In this document: piece by piece, positions 26,635 through 35,414 of the stretch | Layout of the letters: every line of letters begins with the position of its first letter | Position numbering within the stretch: position 1 is the stretch's first letter | Source of the DNA: an uncultured Alphaproteobacteria bacterium | GTDB lineage: Bacteria; Pseudomonadota; Alphaproteobacteria; Rhodobacterales; Rhodobacteraceae | NCBI GenBank assembly: GCA_902573735.1 | Contig: CACGLH010000001.1 | Span: forward strand, 62,001 to 126,000 | Reading direction: 5' to 3' | Length of the DNA: 64,000 bases | Notes under the pieces: generated by a model | Seen by the model: only the letters and a program-made list of their open reading frames with translations | Database searches by the model: none | Told to the model about the DNA's origin: nothing | Position numbers and translations under genes: made by a program

Positions 26635-26987
26635 ACTAAACTTATATTTAATTTTATAATACCTTAAATTGTTGATCAAACCAAATTAGAGTTTTGTTGC
26701 ATATTTGATTTAAAGATACATTAATCAATTTTAAACTATACTTTTTGCTCTAACTTTCCAATTCAGTGTCATTACATTCACAATAAAATATATTAATAGT
26801 TCTGAAAAAAATACCATAACATAATAACTGCAAAGACTATTAAGCTAATCCTAATATCCCATTTCAATATAAATATTAGAAACTTTAAAACTTTTTTCAT
26901 TCAATCATTCTACAATACTAAATAGTTTTGTTGATATTTTTCTAATCAAAGAGGTTGGGTAATTCTTGAGCAAAGGGAGTATTAGTG
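26635..26987. other. Intergenic stretch with the second upstream element
   Basis: These 353 bp carry no convincing open frame or RNA gene. The only structure I see is the 36-base repeat near its right end (26931-26966). Confidence 0.5.
26931..26966 (+). repeat. 36-base upstream element, copy 2
   Basis: It matches 25585-25620 at 30 of 36 positions, most strongly in TTTTCTAATCAA and GAGGTT, and lies 21 bp before the ATG at 26988. The terminal hexamers are TTGATA and AATTCT. A shared regulator or promoter for two cargo genes is the simplest reading. Confidence 0.6.
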
Positions 26988-27188
26988 ATGATCAGAATAA
27001 TTGTAACAATCAGTTTATTATTTATCTCAACACAAAACTTTGCAGAAGAGATGTGGACTTTTGATGGTTGGACTTTTGTAGATTCATCAAAAAGCAATCA
27101 TTCATTTCTTTTGAGAGGAAACAAACAAAGATATATTTGTAAACAAAAATATGATGAATTTATGTATGGTAAAATTATGAGTTTTTAA
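26988..27188 (+). CDS. Small secreted protein (66 aa)
   Basis: The N-terminus MIRIIVTISLLFISTQNFAEE is a signal peptide with a cleavage site near Phe-Ala. The mature part is only about 46 residues and has a single cysteine in RYICKQKYDEF. GGGAG lies eight bases before the ATG; a GTG three bases earlier is the alternative. The 3' end overlaps the convergent gene at 27175 by 14 bases. No family is recognised. A similar length and signal peptide occur in the small gene at 27913, but the sequences do not look related. Confidence 0.5.
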   Translation: MIRIIVTISLLFISTQNFAEEMWTFDGWTFVDSSKSNHSFLLRGNKQRYICKQKYDEFMYGKIMSF

Positions 27189-27522
27189 AAAATTTATCTA
27201 TTAAAATTATGCCTCTTGATGCTGACATTTTTGTATTTATTAAAAGTTCCTTTGTTTCAGCATTGTTCATAAATTCACTTAATAATTTTTGCACTTTATT
27301 GAAGCATTTTTCATCTTCATATTCAAAGGTTACTCCAATTCTAAAAACATTATTAGAATTCCATATTTGAGAATGTGTTCTTCTAACTAATCCTGCATTT
27401 AGAAGTTTCTCAGAATTTGATTTATCATTTTCTATTTGCTCAATGTACTTAATGTATAAATTCATTTGAGCTTTAGATGGAAAGTCAATCAATGTGTAAC
27501 TTAGTAATTTAGTTTTTTGCAT
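27175..27522 (-). CDS. Small protein related to the gene at 25663, alpha/beta-barrel-like
   Basis: This 115-residue protein has strands and helices in the order LSYTLIDF, a helix QMNLYIKYIEQIE, then GVTFEYEDEKCFNKVQKLLSEF, and a final strand SRGIILID. Aligned by eye with the 109-residue protein at 25663 it shares a leucine-glycine turn, Trp-Asn, an Arg, FEYE, QK and Ser-x-RG. The two therefore look like distant paralogues in opposite orientation. No catalytic residue is identifiable. It overlaps the secreted-protein gene tail to tail by 14 bases. Confidence 0.55.
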   Translation of the reverse strand: MQKTKLLSYTLIDFPSKAQMNLYIKYIEQIENDKSNSEKLLNAGLVRRTHSQIWNSNNVFRIGVTFEYEDEKCFNKVQKLLSEFMNNAETKELLINTKMSASRGIILIDKFFKNS

Positions 27523-27552
27523 TTATTTATCTTTTAAAATTAACTGATATAT

Positions 27553-27714
27553 TTAATAAGGATTAATAACACCTATGCAACTGTATGATTTGATATTTTG
27601 TTTATATATAATCTCATCAAAATACTCTTGATTATTGTAAAAAAAAGAATAAAAACTACCATCTTTATCTGCTGGTCTTCTGATGGTCTTTCCATAAGTT
27701 ACTATTTTTTGCAT
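27553..27714 (-). CDS. Small hypothetical protein (53 aa)
   Basis: This 53-codon frame runs from ATG 27714 to the stop at 27553. It begins MQKIVTYGKTIRRPADKDGS, continues with an aromatic-rich middle (FYSFFYNNQEYFDEIIY) and ends SCIGVINPY. It has no signal peptide or membrane segment. No ribosome binding site is obvious, which lowers confidence. It starts MQK like the downstream gene product and lies 30 bp upstream of that gene on the same strand, so they may be one transcript. Function unknown. Confidence 0.4.
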   Translation of the reverse strand: MQKIVTYGKTIRRPADKDGSFYSFFYNNQEYFDEIIYKQNIKSYSCIGVINPY

Positions 27715-27912
27715 TTGTGTAAAGGTATAACTTCTAAGGATAGTTTTGTTTGTTAATTTGATCTTAACTTATAGTATTCTTTGATTAAACAGAGCACTAA
27801 AAATACGGAAAAAAATGGAAATATCTACTTTAGTTTTTCTTACCATTTTGGTACTTTAATATCAGTTGGGGTAGTAACTGATATTTATAATTATAATAAA
27901 TCAAATTAGACC
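27715..27912. other. Intergenic stretch with a 10-bp-arm stem-loop
   Basis: No gene is seen. AATATCAGTT at 27858-27867 and AACTGATATT at 27876-27885 form a perfect stem around the loop GGGGTAGT. It lies 28 bp after the end of the leftward integrase-resolvase-secreted protein operon and probably ends or protects that transcript. A U-run is lacking on the minus strand. Confidence 0.5.
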
Positions 27913-28227
27913 CTAGCCTTCCAACTGAATAACATAACACTCACCACCTATCTGATCCTTATCATTCAAATCATTATAGTCTGTAATGTATTCAAATCTT
28001 AGAATGTATGGATAACCACGATCATTACGTACCACCATATCAATCAGCCTTCGTGTTTCATTACTGATCTTACTTTCAACTAACCTATCATTAAGTATCT
28101 TAGCACCATCAATAAAAGCACCTAGACACCTTTCAGTTTCAAAGATCTCTTCAGGTTCAGAAAACCATTTTGCTACTGATTGAATAGGAGATAATAGGAG
28201 TACTACAAAAAGAAAAACTCTAATCAT
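27913..28227 (-). CDS. Small secreted protein with two cysteines (104 aa)
   Basis: The N-terminal MIRVFLFVVLLLSPIQSVA is a signal peptide with probable cleavage before KWFSEPEE. The mature part of about 85 residues has two cysteines (TERCLGAF and GGECYVIQ) that could form a disulphide in the periplasm. The ATG overlaps the resolvase stop (ATGA), so it is translated with the resolvase. No family is recognised. It is odd to find an exported protein coupled to recombinase genes; an exclusion or surface role for the element is a guess. Confidence 0.6.
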   Translation of the reverse strand: MIRVFLFVVLLLSPIQSVAKWFSEPEEIFETERCLGAFIDGAKILNDRLVESKISNETRRLIDMVVRNDRGYPYILRFEYITDYNDLNDKDQIGGECYVIQLEG

Positions 28228-28760
28228 CTTAGCACTCTATAAACACTAGTTCTATCGCAGTTCAACTGCCTAGCAATAGCAGTAGCACCTAATCCACTAT
28301 CTCTCATCTCTTGAACAATGCGTCTATCTATGCTTGTTTTTCTGCCCTTATAGACACCATTAGCTTTAGCCTTTTTGATACCTTCAGCCTGACGTTCTCT
28401 TCTCAAATTAGTTTCAAACTCTGCGAACACACCAAGCATATCTAGAAAGGCTTTACCTGCAGAAGTTGAAGTATCAATAGGCTGATCAGTAGCTACTAAA
28501 TTCACTCCTTTTTTATTCAGCAGATGAACTATGTTCTGCAAATCTCTAAGACTTCTAGCAAGGCGATCAATTCTAGTTACAACTAGTTCATCTCCTTCTC
28601 TAATAAAGTCTAATAAAGTGTTCAGTTCTTCTCTATTATCTAGCTTAGTTCCTGACACTTTTTCTTTTCTGATTACTGAACAATCAGCTTTCTCTAAAGC
28701 ATCAATTTGAAGAGTTAAATCCTGATCATTTGTGCTTACTCTAGCATAGCCATATCGCAT
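28224..28760 (-). CDS. Serine recombinase, resolvase/invertase family
   Basis: This 178-residue protein is close in length to Tn3-type resolvases and DNA invertases. The catalytic serine is in YARVSTNDQ near residue 9, the conserved arginines in VTRIDRLARSLRDL near 60-72, and the long E-helix region FAEFETNLRRERQAEGIKKA follows. A C-terminal helix-turn-helix reads GATAIARQLNCDRTSVYRVL. All key residues are present. Its start lies directly after the integrase stop, with GGAGAAAAATAA before it in the integrase end. It may resolve dimers or invert a segment of the element. Cooperation with the tyrosine recombinase is inferred from the operon. Confidence 0.93.
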   Translation of the reverse strand: MRYGYARVSTNDQDLTLQIDALEKADCSVIRKEKVSGTKLDNREELNTLLDFIREGDELVVTRIDRLARSLRDLQNIVHLLNKKGVNLVATDQPIDTSTSAGKAFLDMLGVFAEFETNLRRERQAEGIKKAKANGVYKGRKTSIDRRIVQEMRDSGLGATAIARQLNCDRTSVYRVLR

Positions 28761-30668
28761 TTATTTTTCTCCTCTTATAAAGTTGAAATCACAGTTATCT
28801 AATTGTTGTTTAGCACTCTGTAGAGCAGAAGGAGAGAGTGGTTCCATTAGGTAGTTCTTATCTCTATCACTCTGTGTATGACCTATAATTTTTTTTCTCG
28901 TACTATCCTGAATAAAAGCATCAGCAGTAATTCTGTTGAAGGTTGTCCTTAATGAATGAAGATCCAATCTAAATTCTTTTGGATTTAGGTATTTCAGTCT
29001 AACAGGATCAATAGCATTAATTAAAACGTCAGATGCTTCATTAGAATACTTGCCACCACTCATACGTCTGTAATAGTTAAATCTATCTACAAATAAAAAT
29101 GTACTGTCTTCTTTTCTTTCTTCTTCAGTAAAAGTTTTGAGATACGCATCAATGTATTCTTGTAGAATATTAATAATAGGAATCTTTCTTCTGACTGCTC
29201 TCATATCTCCATTTCTAGGTCTTTTAACAACTAGAGATTCTCGTTCAGTACTAATAACCTTCAGTCCATTTTCTAAAGTTTTAAGATCACCCATTTGCAA
29301 AGCACAGGCTTCTTCAAGTCTACAACCTGTACAAACTAAAATACGCAGTTGGAGTTTCAATCCATCGTGCTTATCACCATCAATATCAAGTTGGAATAGT
29401 TCTTTCAGCCAAGCATCTTCCCAACTTCTTCTAGGTTTTTCTGCTACACCTCTATTTTCAAAACTAAGATCATTCCAAGTATTCAAAAAATTATAATCAG
29501 GTTGTTCTTCAGCCCATTTTAAGACTGACCTAACTGCACCAACTTTCTTACGAATAGTAGCTTTAGATAAAGGATTACCTTGTTTGTTATTGTAATCTTT
29601 ATCTAGGTGATTGATATATTCCATTCCTAACTTTTTATCTATCAGAGCAATATCACGATCACCCATTGTATTCATAAAGTATTCTTGTGAACCCCTCTCT
29701 GTTTTTGTTGACTTAGCACTATAACGAGAACGTCTTTGATCTTTATGGTATTGCTCCATACATTCTGAAAACTTAACACCTTTTAAATCCGTACCTCTAC
29801 CTAATGACTTTTCATATTCTTTATCTGTAAAATCTTTATAGGCACTTTGTATTTTATAATATCTATCAATATCATCTTGAGTTACTCCTTCAGCTTGAAA
29901 CATCATCTGTTCAAACTCTTTCATTTGAGTAATAGACATTCTTTCTTTCATAGTTTCAGAGTTCATTATTTGATTTGTTTTATCTTTAATCCAACCAACT
30001 CTTGACCAATTATACCAAAAAGGTGTTCCTGCTTTTATAAGTTTCTCTTTCATCTGATCATTATGAAAGTTGAGTTGCTCCATCAAATCATCAGCTATCT
30101 GTTTTGAAATAGGGTCATCACGATACTTAGTAGGTGACATTATTCCACCTCTACTCATATTGATTTGAGATTCTATTGCTTTGAAATCAGAATCAATGTC
30201 TACATCAGGCACAGTGATTTCAGCATCTAAGAAACTAGACATTATTGCTCTAAGTCTGTTTACTAATCTGTCGTACTCTTCTTGATTATTTTTTGGAGTT
30301 GCTAGTATTTTACAGTCAGCCTTACTAACTTTACTTTTATGCCATTTAGATTCAGGAAGTATTCTTCCTTGATTATCGTGAGTAGCAAATAAGGATTCTA
30401 ATAGTTTTTCTGCACTAAATACTAATGGATCTATTTCATAGTACTTAGCCATTATCTCATCTAATAATGCTTTTCCTTTTTCACCTTGAGAAACTGCTAC
30501 TGCTTCAGGATAAGTTGTTACTTCTCTTAATGAACCACAACTTCTTTTGATCTGTCTTTTACCATTGAAAAACTTTCGTAACTCTACAGGTATAGACACA
30601 AGCATATAGTATCTTCCACCTTTAGAATTTGGCTTAATTATATTGATAATAGGTCTTTTCAAAAGCAT
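28761..30668 (-). CDS. Tyrosine recombinase (integrase), large form
   Basis: This 635-residue site-specific recombinase is larger than typical phage integrases (350-450). The N-terminal part has a DUF6538-like arm-binding segment (RYYMLVSIPVELRKFFNGKRQ and the SCGSLREVTTYPEA block), then a long helical region. The C-terminal catalytic domain shows the first arginine in CTGCRLEEACAL, His-x-x-Arg in LDLHSLRTTFNR, GHTQ, and the nucleophile tyrosine in DKNYL. The frame stays open through the tRNA gene to 30809; the ATG at 30668 is preferred because upstream codons translate tRNA. GGAG lies only two bases before it. It adjoins the tRNA target and a repeated arm-like site at 30684. Confidence 0.92.
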   Translation of the reverse strand: MLLKRPIINIIKPNSKGGRYYMLVSIPVELRKFFNGKRQIKRSCGSLREVTTYPEAVAVSQGEKGKALLDEIMAKYYEIDPLVFSAEKLLESLFATHDNQGRILPESKWHKSKVSKADCKILATPKNNQEEYDRLVNRLRAIMSSFLDAEITVPDVDIDSDFKAIESQINMSRGGIMSPTKYRDDPISKQIADDLMEQLNFHNDQMKEKLIKAGTPFWYNWSRVGWIKDKTNQIMNSETMKERMSITQMKEFEQMMFQAEGVTQDDIDRYYKIQSAYKDFTDKEYEKSLGRGTDLKGVKFSECMEQYHKDQRRSRYSAKSTKTERGSQEYFMNTMGDRDIALIDKKLGMEYINHLDKDYNNKQGNPLSKATIRKKVGAVRSVLKWAEEQPDYNFLNTWNDLSFENRGVAEKPRRSWEDAWLKELFQLDIDGDKHDGLKLQLRILVCTGCRLEEACALQMGDLKTLENGLKVISTERESLVVKRPRNGDMRAVRRKIPIINILQEYIDAYLKTFTEEERKEDSTFLFVDRFNYYRRMSGGKYSNEASDVLINAIDPVRLKYLNPKEFRLDLHSLRTTFNRITADAFIQDSTRKKIIGHTQSDRDKNYLMEPLSPSALQSAKQQLDNCDFNFIRGEK

Positions 30669-30683
30669 ATCTCCAAAATTGAG

Positions 30684-30705
30684 TACCCTAAATGAGTACC
30701 CTTTT
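30684..30705 (+). repeat. Right inner direct repeat, candidate recombinase arm site
   Basis: This copy is identical to 19792-19813 over 22 bp. It forms a tandem pair GAGTACCCTAAAT / GAGTACCCTTTT and begins 15 bp upstream of the integrase start. A protein binding here would sit over the integrase promoter, so site use and integrase expression may be linked. Confidence 0.7.
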
Positions 30706-30764
30706 TGGTTGATATTACACTTAAAATGCTTTATTTTCAAGCATATAAGGAGAAATAGTAGGAT

Positions 30765-30840
<76 letters not shown>

Positions 30841-30907
30841 ATTGTTATGAACAATTGTAATCAAAAAAAAACAAATAAAAAGATAAATTTGATAAAATTA
30901 TATGTAT

Positions 30908-31264
30908 TTAATTTTCGTCTTCATCTTTATTTACATCAGTAATTACTCCTATTGGAGACTCGTCATCTTCTTCTTCTTCCAATAAATTATCTTCTAAATC
31001 AATGGATGAGTTAGTATTTTCTTCCAAATCTTCATCCAATATTATATCTTCTGTTTCAATATCTTCTATCTCAGTGGAGGATGTTTGTGCTGAAGTCTTT
31101 TTTGATGATGTCTCCTTAGGAGATTTTTTGAATACCTCCATTATAGATTCTAAACTGAATGTATGCTCGCAATTAGGACAAATTAAGGGATCTTTATTTA
31201 AATCATAAAATCGGGTATCACACTTAGGGCAGGTGCGTTTTTTCCCCCACGACTCTTTTACCAT
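30908..31264 (-). CDS. FYDLN acid domain protein (TIGR02300 family)
   Basis: This 118-residue protein has an N-terminal zinc ribbon (CPKC at 17-20, then the family signature RFYDLNKDPLICPNC) and a long acidic, low-complexity tail rich in Asp, Glu and Ser. The family is found almost only in alphaproteobacteria and has no known function. It is 67 bp downstream of the tRNA-Ala gene on the same strand. The acidic tail suggests an unstructured or nucleic-acid-mimicking segment; that is inference. Confidence 0.88.
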   Translation of the reverse strand: MVKESWGKKRTCPKCDTRFYDLNKDPLICPNCEHTFSLESIMEVFKKSPKETSSKKTSAQTSSTEIEDIETEDIILDEDLEENTNSSIDLEDNLLEEEEDDESPIGVITDVNKDEDEN

Positions 31265-31419
31265 CTATTTTCCTTTTGTAGTTTTTTGAAATGATCTGCC
31301 ACAACTAATGTGAGTTGTCAAAAAATTAAACGTATATTTTAAAAAAATATTTTATTTTTGTTTGTAAATTTTATTTCTGATATAACTATAGATCGAATAA
31401 ATTAATTTTTTATTTGATA

Positions 31420-32106
31420 ATGACATTTTACAGTACTGAATTTAAAAAACCTATAACAATAAGAAGAAAAAATCATATTCGTAGGATATCTATTAGAGTT
31501 TGTACAATTACTGGTAAAATTTCAATTAGTGCACCCAAGTTTTTGTCAGAATCTGAAATTCATAAATTTTATTATTTAAATCGTAGTTGGATACACAATC
31601 AAATAAATCAATGTTTGGTTCCTAAGATTGTGAATAATGGATCATTTATTCCAGTTGAAGGTAATTTGTATGAGATAGTTGCCAAAAAAAATTGCTCCAA
31701 TATTAAATTTCTTGAAAATAATCAAATCTGCATACCTAAAAATATTTCAAATATAGGGAAAGAGGTACAAACTTTTCTTCTAAAGTATTGTAAGTCTGTA
31801 ATGATACCAATAATATTAAAAAAACCTAATTTGATGATACAAAAAATAAAAAAAATAAATTTTAAAGATACTAAATCAAGATGGGGGTCCTGCTCCTCAA
31901 CAGGTTCTATAATGCTTAATTGGCGACTTATTATGGCGCCACCTTCTGTTTACAATTATGTTATAAGTCACGAATTAGCTCATTTAGTTCATATGAATCA
32001 TGGTCCATTATTTTGGAAACTGGTGCAAGAATTATCACCCAATTATTCAAAGGACAAAGAATGGCTTAAAAAAAATGGTCGAGAAATAAGGAGATATATT
32101 TTTTAA
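31420..32106 (+). CDS. YgjP-like zinc metallopeptidase (DUF45)
   Basis: This 228-residue protein has the zincin motif His-Glu-Leu-Ala-His at 174-178 (VISHELAHLVHMNH) and the family block TKSRWGSCSSTGSIMLNW at 141-158. Both are typical of the UTP-pyrophosphatase-like or M48-related YgjP group. The frame extends back to a TTG at 31414, but the ATG at 31420 is a simpler start; no ribosome binding site is evident for either. It is divergent from the FYDLN gene and lies 48 bp before the GntR regulator. The native substrate is unknown. Confidence 0.85.
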   Translation: MTFYSTEFKKPITIRRKNHIRRISIRVCTITGKISISAPKFLSESEIHKFYYLNRSWIHNQINQCLVPKIVNNGSFIPVEGNLYEIVAKKNCSNIKFLENNQICIPKNISNIGKEVQTFLLKYCKSVMIPIILKKPNLMIQKIKKINFKDTKSRWGSCSSTGSIMLNWRLIMAPPSVYNYVISHELAHLVHMNHGPLFWKLVQELSPNYSKDKEWLKKNGREIRRYIF

Positions 32107-32135
32107 ACTTAAATGTTAGTTGACAAAGAATATTT

Positions 32136-32149
32136 TTTGTGATCACAAA
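32136..32149. promoter_or_regulatory. Palindromic operator upstream of the GntR regulator gene
   Basis: TTTGTGATCACAAA is a perfect 14-bp palindrome five bases before the ATG of the GntR gene. A TTGACA hexamer lies at 32120-32125. The core TGTGATCACA is shared with two sites upstream of sucC. Position over the transcription or translation start suggests autoregulation by repression. Confidence 0.65.
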
Positions 32150-32154
32150 TTCTT

Positions 32155-32808
32155 ATGAATAAAGAAAATCCTTTAAATGATAAACCTTTACCAACGCATG
32201 AATTGATATATAGGGGACTTAGATCAGAAATCCTTGGAGGTCTATTAAATCCTGGACAAGTTCTAACTTTAAGGTCCTTAGCAAAAAAATTTAATGTTTC
32301 AACAATGCCTGTACGTGAAGCTTTAAGAAGGTTAGTAGCTGAAGGAGCTTTAGTAATTTCATCTTCAGGTCGTATTTTTACTCCTAAACTTACTAATGAA
32401 AGAATTGAGGAACTTGCAAGTTTAAGAGCCATTTTGGAACCAGAATTGGCATCCAAAGCTCTTCCAAGAGTTTATGATTCACTAATTGAAAGATTAGTTT
32501 TAATAAATTATAAAATAGAAGAAATGATAGTTAAAAAAAATGCTACTGGATATATTAAAAGCAATCTTGAATTTCATAGAACATTATATCTGCGAGCGCA
32601 AGCTCCAAGTACCCTTGCATTAGTCGAAACTATATGGTTGCAATATGTTCCAATGATGAGAGCTCTTTATGATGATACTTCTAAAAGTCAAGCCCCCAAT
32701 CATCATAGAAAAATATTATCTACACTAAGAGCAGGAGATGAGCCAGGTTTAAAATTAGCTGTAAGGGCAGATGTTACTAATGGATTAAGAATGTTAGTAG
32801 AAATTTAA
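32155..32808 (+). CDS. GntR-family (FCD) transcriptional regulator
   Basis: This 217-residue regulator has an N-terminal winged helix (LRSEILGGLLNPGQVLTLRSLAKKFNVSTMPVREALRRL, residues about 23-62) and a C-terminal FCD ligand domain. The metal- or carboxylate-binding histidine pattern appears in LEFHRTLYLRA and NHHRKILSTLRAGD. FCD regulators bind short inverted repeats and respond to small organic acids. The palindrome overlapping its promoter, repeated upstream of sucC, makes the adjacent TCA-cycle genes its likely targets. It is convergent with lpd, with one base between them. Confidence 0.88.
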   Translation: MNKENPLNDKPLPTHELIYRGLRSEILGGLLNPGQVLTLRSLAKKFNVSTMPVREALRRLVAEGALVISSSGRIFTPKLTNERIEELASLRAILEPELASKALPRVYDSLIERLVLINYKIEEMIVKKNATGYIKSNLEFHRTLYLRAQAPSTLALVETIWLQYVPMMRALYDDTSKSQAPNHHRKILSTLRAGDEPGLKLAVRADVTNGLRMLVEI

Positions 32809-32809
32809 T

Positions 32810-34198
32810 TTAAGAATGTATAGCACCGTCTCCACATGCCAAAGCGGCTTCTCTTACTGCTTCAGAAAAAGTTGGATGTGCATGACAGGTTCTGGCCAAA
32901 TCTTCTGCACTTGCTCCAAATTCCATCGCTACACATATTTCATGTATAAGATCGCCTGCTGCAGGACCAATTATATGACCACCTAATATCCTGTCAGAAT
33001 ATTTATCACTTAAAATCTTAACAAAACCATCTGCTGCAAGAGCAGCTTTAGCTCTACCATTTCCCATGAAAGAGAACTTACCAACCTTATAGTCTTTATT
33101 TTCCTTTTTTAATTGTTCCTCTGTTTTACCAACAAAGGCGACTTCAGGAGACGTATATATAACTGATGGAATTGTATCGTAGTTCAAATGACTTGCTTGA
33201 CCTGCAAGCATCTCTGCAATAGCTATACCTTCATCTTCAGCTTTGTGTGCAAGCATAGGTCCAGAAATTACATCTCCTATTGCGTAAATTCCTGCAACAT
33301 TTGTTTTTAAATTCTTGTCAGTTACTATTTGGCCCTGTTGATTTATTTCAATTCCTACTTCTTTTAGTTTTAATCCTTTAGTAAATGGTTTTCTTCCAGT
33401 AGATACCAATACAATTTCTGAATTAATTTTATGAACCTTTTTTCTATCTTTTAACAAATAATTTACAACATTTATGTTACCTGATTTTTTTGTACTTTGT
33501 ACTGCAGCACCAAGAATAAATTTAATCCCCTGTTTACTTAAAATCCTTCTAAAGAATTTGGCAGTTTCTTTATCAAGACCAGGGGTTATTTCGTCTAAAT
33601 ATTCAATAACTGTAACATCTGTTCCTAATCTAGAGTATACAGAACCTAATTCTAAACCTATAACTCCAGCACCCACAATTGTCATAGATTTAGGGATTTT
33701 TTTTAGGGATAAAGCTCCTGTGGAAGAAACAATAGTTTTCTCATCAATATCTACACCTTTAAGATGAGAAGGCTCTGATCCTGTAGCTATAATTATTGAT
33801 TTAGAATTAAAAGTTTTTCCGTTAACTTCTGTGACGCCAGGTTCTTTTATAGAACCCCAACCTTTTATTACGTCTATTTTATTTTTTTTAAACAAAAATT
33901 CTATACCTTTAGTATTTTGACTGACAATATCTGATTTATAATCAAGCATTTTGTCCCAGTTTACGCTTGCTTTACCTGTCACAATACCAAGTCTTGAAAA
34001 TTTATGGTTTGTTTCTTCAAAAAGCTCTGAAGCATGTAACAATGCTTTTGAAGGAATACACCCAATATTTAAACATGTTCCACCTAATGTTTCTTTACTT
34101 TCGACACAAGCTGTTTTTAAGCCAAGTTGGGCACATCTTATTGCACAAACATAGCCACCGGGTCCTGAACCTATTATTATTACATCATAATCTTTCAT
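32810..34198 (-). CDS. lpdA: Dihydrolipoamide dehydrogenase (E3)
   Basis: This 462-residue FAD/NAD disulphide oxidoreductase reoxidises dihydrolipoamide of the 2-oxoglutarate dehydrogenase complex. The FAD motif [11 protein letters not shown] is at 10-20, the redox disulphide GGTCLNIGC has Cys42 and Cys47, and the NAD motif [17 protein letters not shown] is near 176. The C-terminal active base is His441 with Glu446 (HAHPTFSE). It follows sucB by 11 bp as the last gene of the sucCDAB-lpd run. Confidence 0.95.
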   Translation of the reverse strand: MKDYDVIIIGSGPGGYVCAIRCAQLGLKTACVESKETLGGTCLNIGCIPSKALLHASELFEETNHKFSRLGIVTGKASVNWDKMLDYKSDIVSQNTKGIEFLFKKNKIDVIKGWGSIKEPGVTEVNGKTFNSKSIIIATGSEPSHLKGVDIDEKTIVSSTGALSLKKIPKSMTIVGAGVIGLELGSVYSRLGTDVTVIEYLDEITPGLDKETAKFFRRILSKQGIKFILGAAVQSTKKSGNINVVNYLLKDRKKVHKINSEIVLVSTGRKPFTKGLKLKEVGIEINQQGQIVTDKNLKTNVAGIYAIGDVISGPMLAHKAEDEGIAIAEMLAGQASHLNYDTIPSVIYTSPEVAFVGKTEEQLKKENKDYKVGKFSFMGNGRAKAALAADGFVKILSDKYSDRILGGHIIGPAAGDLIHEICVAMEFGASAEDLARTCHAHPTFSEAVREAALACGDGAIHS

Positions 34199-34209
34199 TT
34201 TTTCCTCAC

Positions 34210-35406
34210 TTAAACATCCATAAGAAGACGATGTGGGTCTTCAAGCATTTCTTTTACTCTAACTAAAAAAGTAACTGCTCCTTTTCCGTCAACTATTCTA
34301 TGATCGTAACTCAATGCTAGATACATCATTGGTTTAATAATAACATTTCCATTTATTGCTATTGGTCTTTCTTGAATTTTATGCATACCAAGAATACCAG
34401 ATTGAGGGTAATTTAAAATTGGTGAAGACATTAAAGATCCGTAAACCCCACCATTAGAAATAGTAAATGTACCACCCTGCATATCTTCAATTGAAAGCTT
34501 ACCTTCTCTTGCCTTCTTTCCTAATTCACCAATTGTTTTTTCCACATCTGCAAATCCCATTGAATCAGCATTTTTAACAATTGGGACTACTAAACCAGTA
34601 GGAGTTCCTACAGCAACTCCCATATTAATATATTTATGAAAAACTAAATCATGGCCGTCTATTTTTGCATTAACTTCAGGAATTTCTCTTAATGCATGGC
34701 AGCAAGCTTTTACAAAAAAGGACATAAAGCCTAATTTTACTTGATGTTTTTTTTCAAATACCTCTTTAAACTTACTTCTAATTTCCATAACACTACTCAT
34801 ATCAATTTCATTGTAAGTAGTGAGCATTGCAGCTGTATTTTGTGCTTCTTTTAACCTTTTAGCTATGGTCATGCGTAATCTTGACATTTTAATTCGTTCA
34901 ATTTGCTCATTATTATTTTCTTTTACATTTTGAACTGTTTCAGACATTTTATTTACAGAGTCATCCTTAGTCATTTCTGAAGTTAAGACATTTAAAACAT
35001 CTTCCTTCATTATTCTTCCATCTCTACCTGTACCTAATAAAGTTTGCTCATTAATTTCATTTTCCTTCATAAGTTTTTTAGCGGAAGGAGCGTTTTCAAT
35101 ATCTTTGATTTTTTTATCATTTTTTGGGGCAATATTTTTTACTGATTTTTCAGTTTTTGTTTTTACAAATTCTCCTTCACTAACAATACCAAGAATTGCA
35201 TCTAGTCCTACAGTATCACCTTCTTTGGCTATTATTTCTGACAATGTACCAGAAACTGTAGATGGTACCTCTACAGTTACCTTATCCGTTTCTAGTTCGC
35301 ATAACATTTCATCAATATCCACAGTATCCCCAGGACTTTTAAACCAAGTTGCCACTGTAGCTTCAGTAACACTTTCTCCAAGGGTAGGTACTTTTATTTC
35401 AGTCAT
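34210..35406 (-). CDS. sucB: 2-Oxoglutarate dehydrogenase E2, dihydrolipoyl succinyltransferase
   Basis: This 398-residue core subunit of the 2-oxoglutarate dehydrogenase complex transfers succinyl from the lipoyl arm to CoA. It has one lipoyl domain at residues 1-75 with the lipoylated Lys42 (ETDKVTVEV). A peripheral subunit-binding domain ([30 protein letters not shown]) is near 105-135. The catalytic domain ends in SYDHRIVDG with His369 and Asp373. Linkers are short and lack the Ala/Pro richness of high-GC relatives. It follows sucA by eight bases. Confidence 0.95.
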   Translation of the reverse strand: MTEIKVPTLGESVTEATVATWFKSPGDTVDIDEMLCELETDKVTVEVPSTVSGTLSEIIAKEGDTVGLDAILGIVSEGEFVKTKTEKSVKNIAPKNDKKIKDIENAPSAKKLMKENEINEQTLLGTGRDGRIMKEDVLNVLTSEMTKDDSVNKMSETVQNVKENNNEQIERIKMSRLRMTIAKRLKEAQNTAAMLTTYNEIDMSSVMEIRSKFKEVFEKKHQVKLGFMSFFVKACCHALREIPEVNAKIDGHDLVFHKYINMGVAVGTPTGLVVPIVKNADSMGFADVEKTIGELGKKAREGKLSIEDMQGGTFTISNGGVYGSLMSSPILNYPQSGILGMHKIQERPIAINGNVIIKPMMYLALSYDHRIVDGKGAVTFLVRVKEMLEDPHRLLMDV

Positions 35407-35414
35407 TTTTTACC

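Noticed and set aside
27831-27875. Short plus-strand frame near 27831
   Set aside because: It is 14 codons long, without a ribosome binding site, and runs into the stem-loop.
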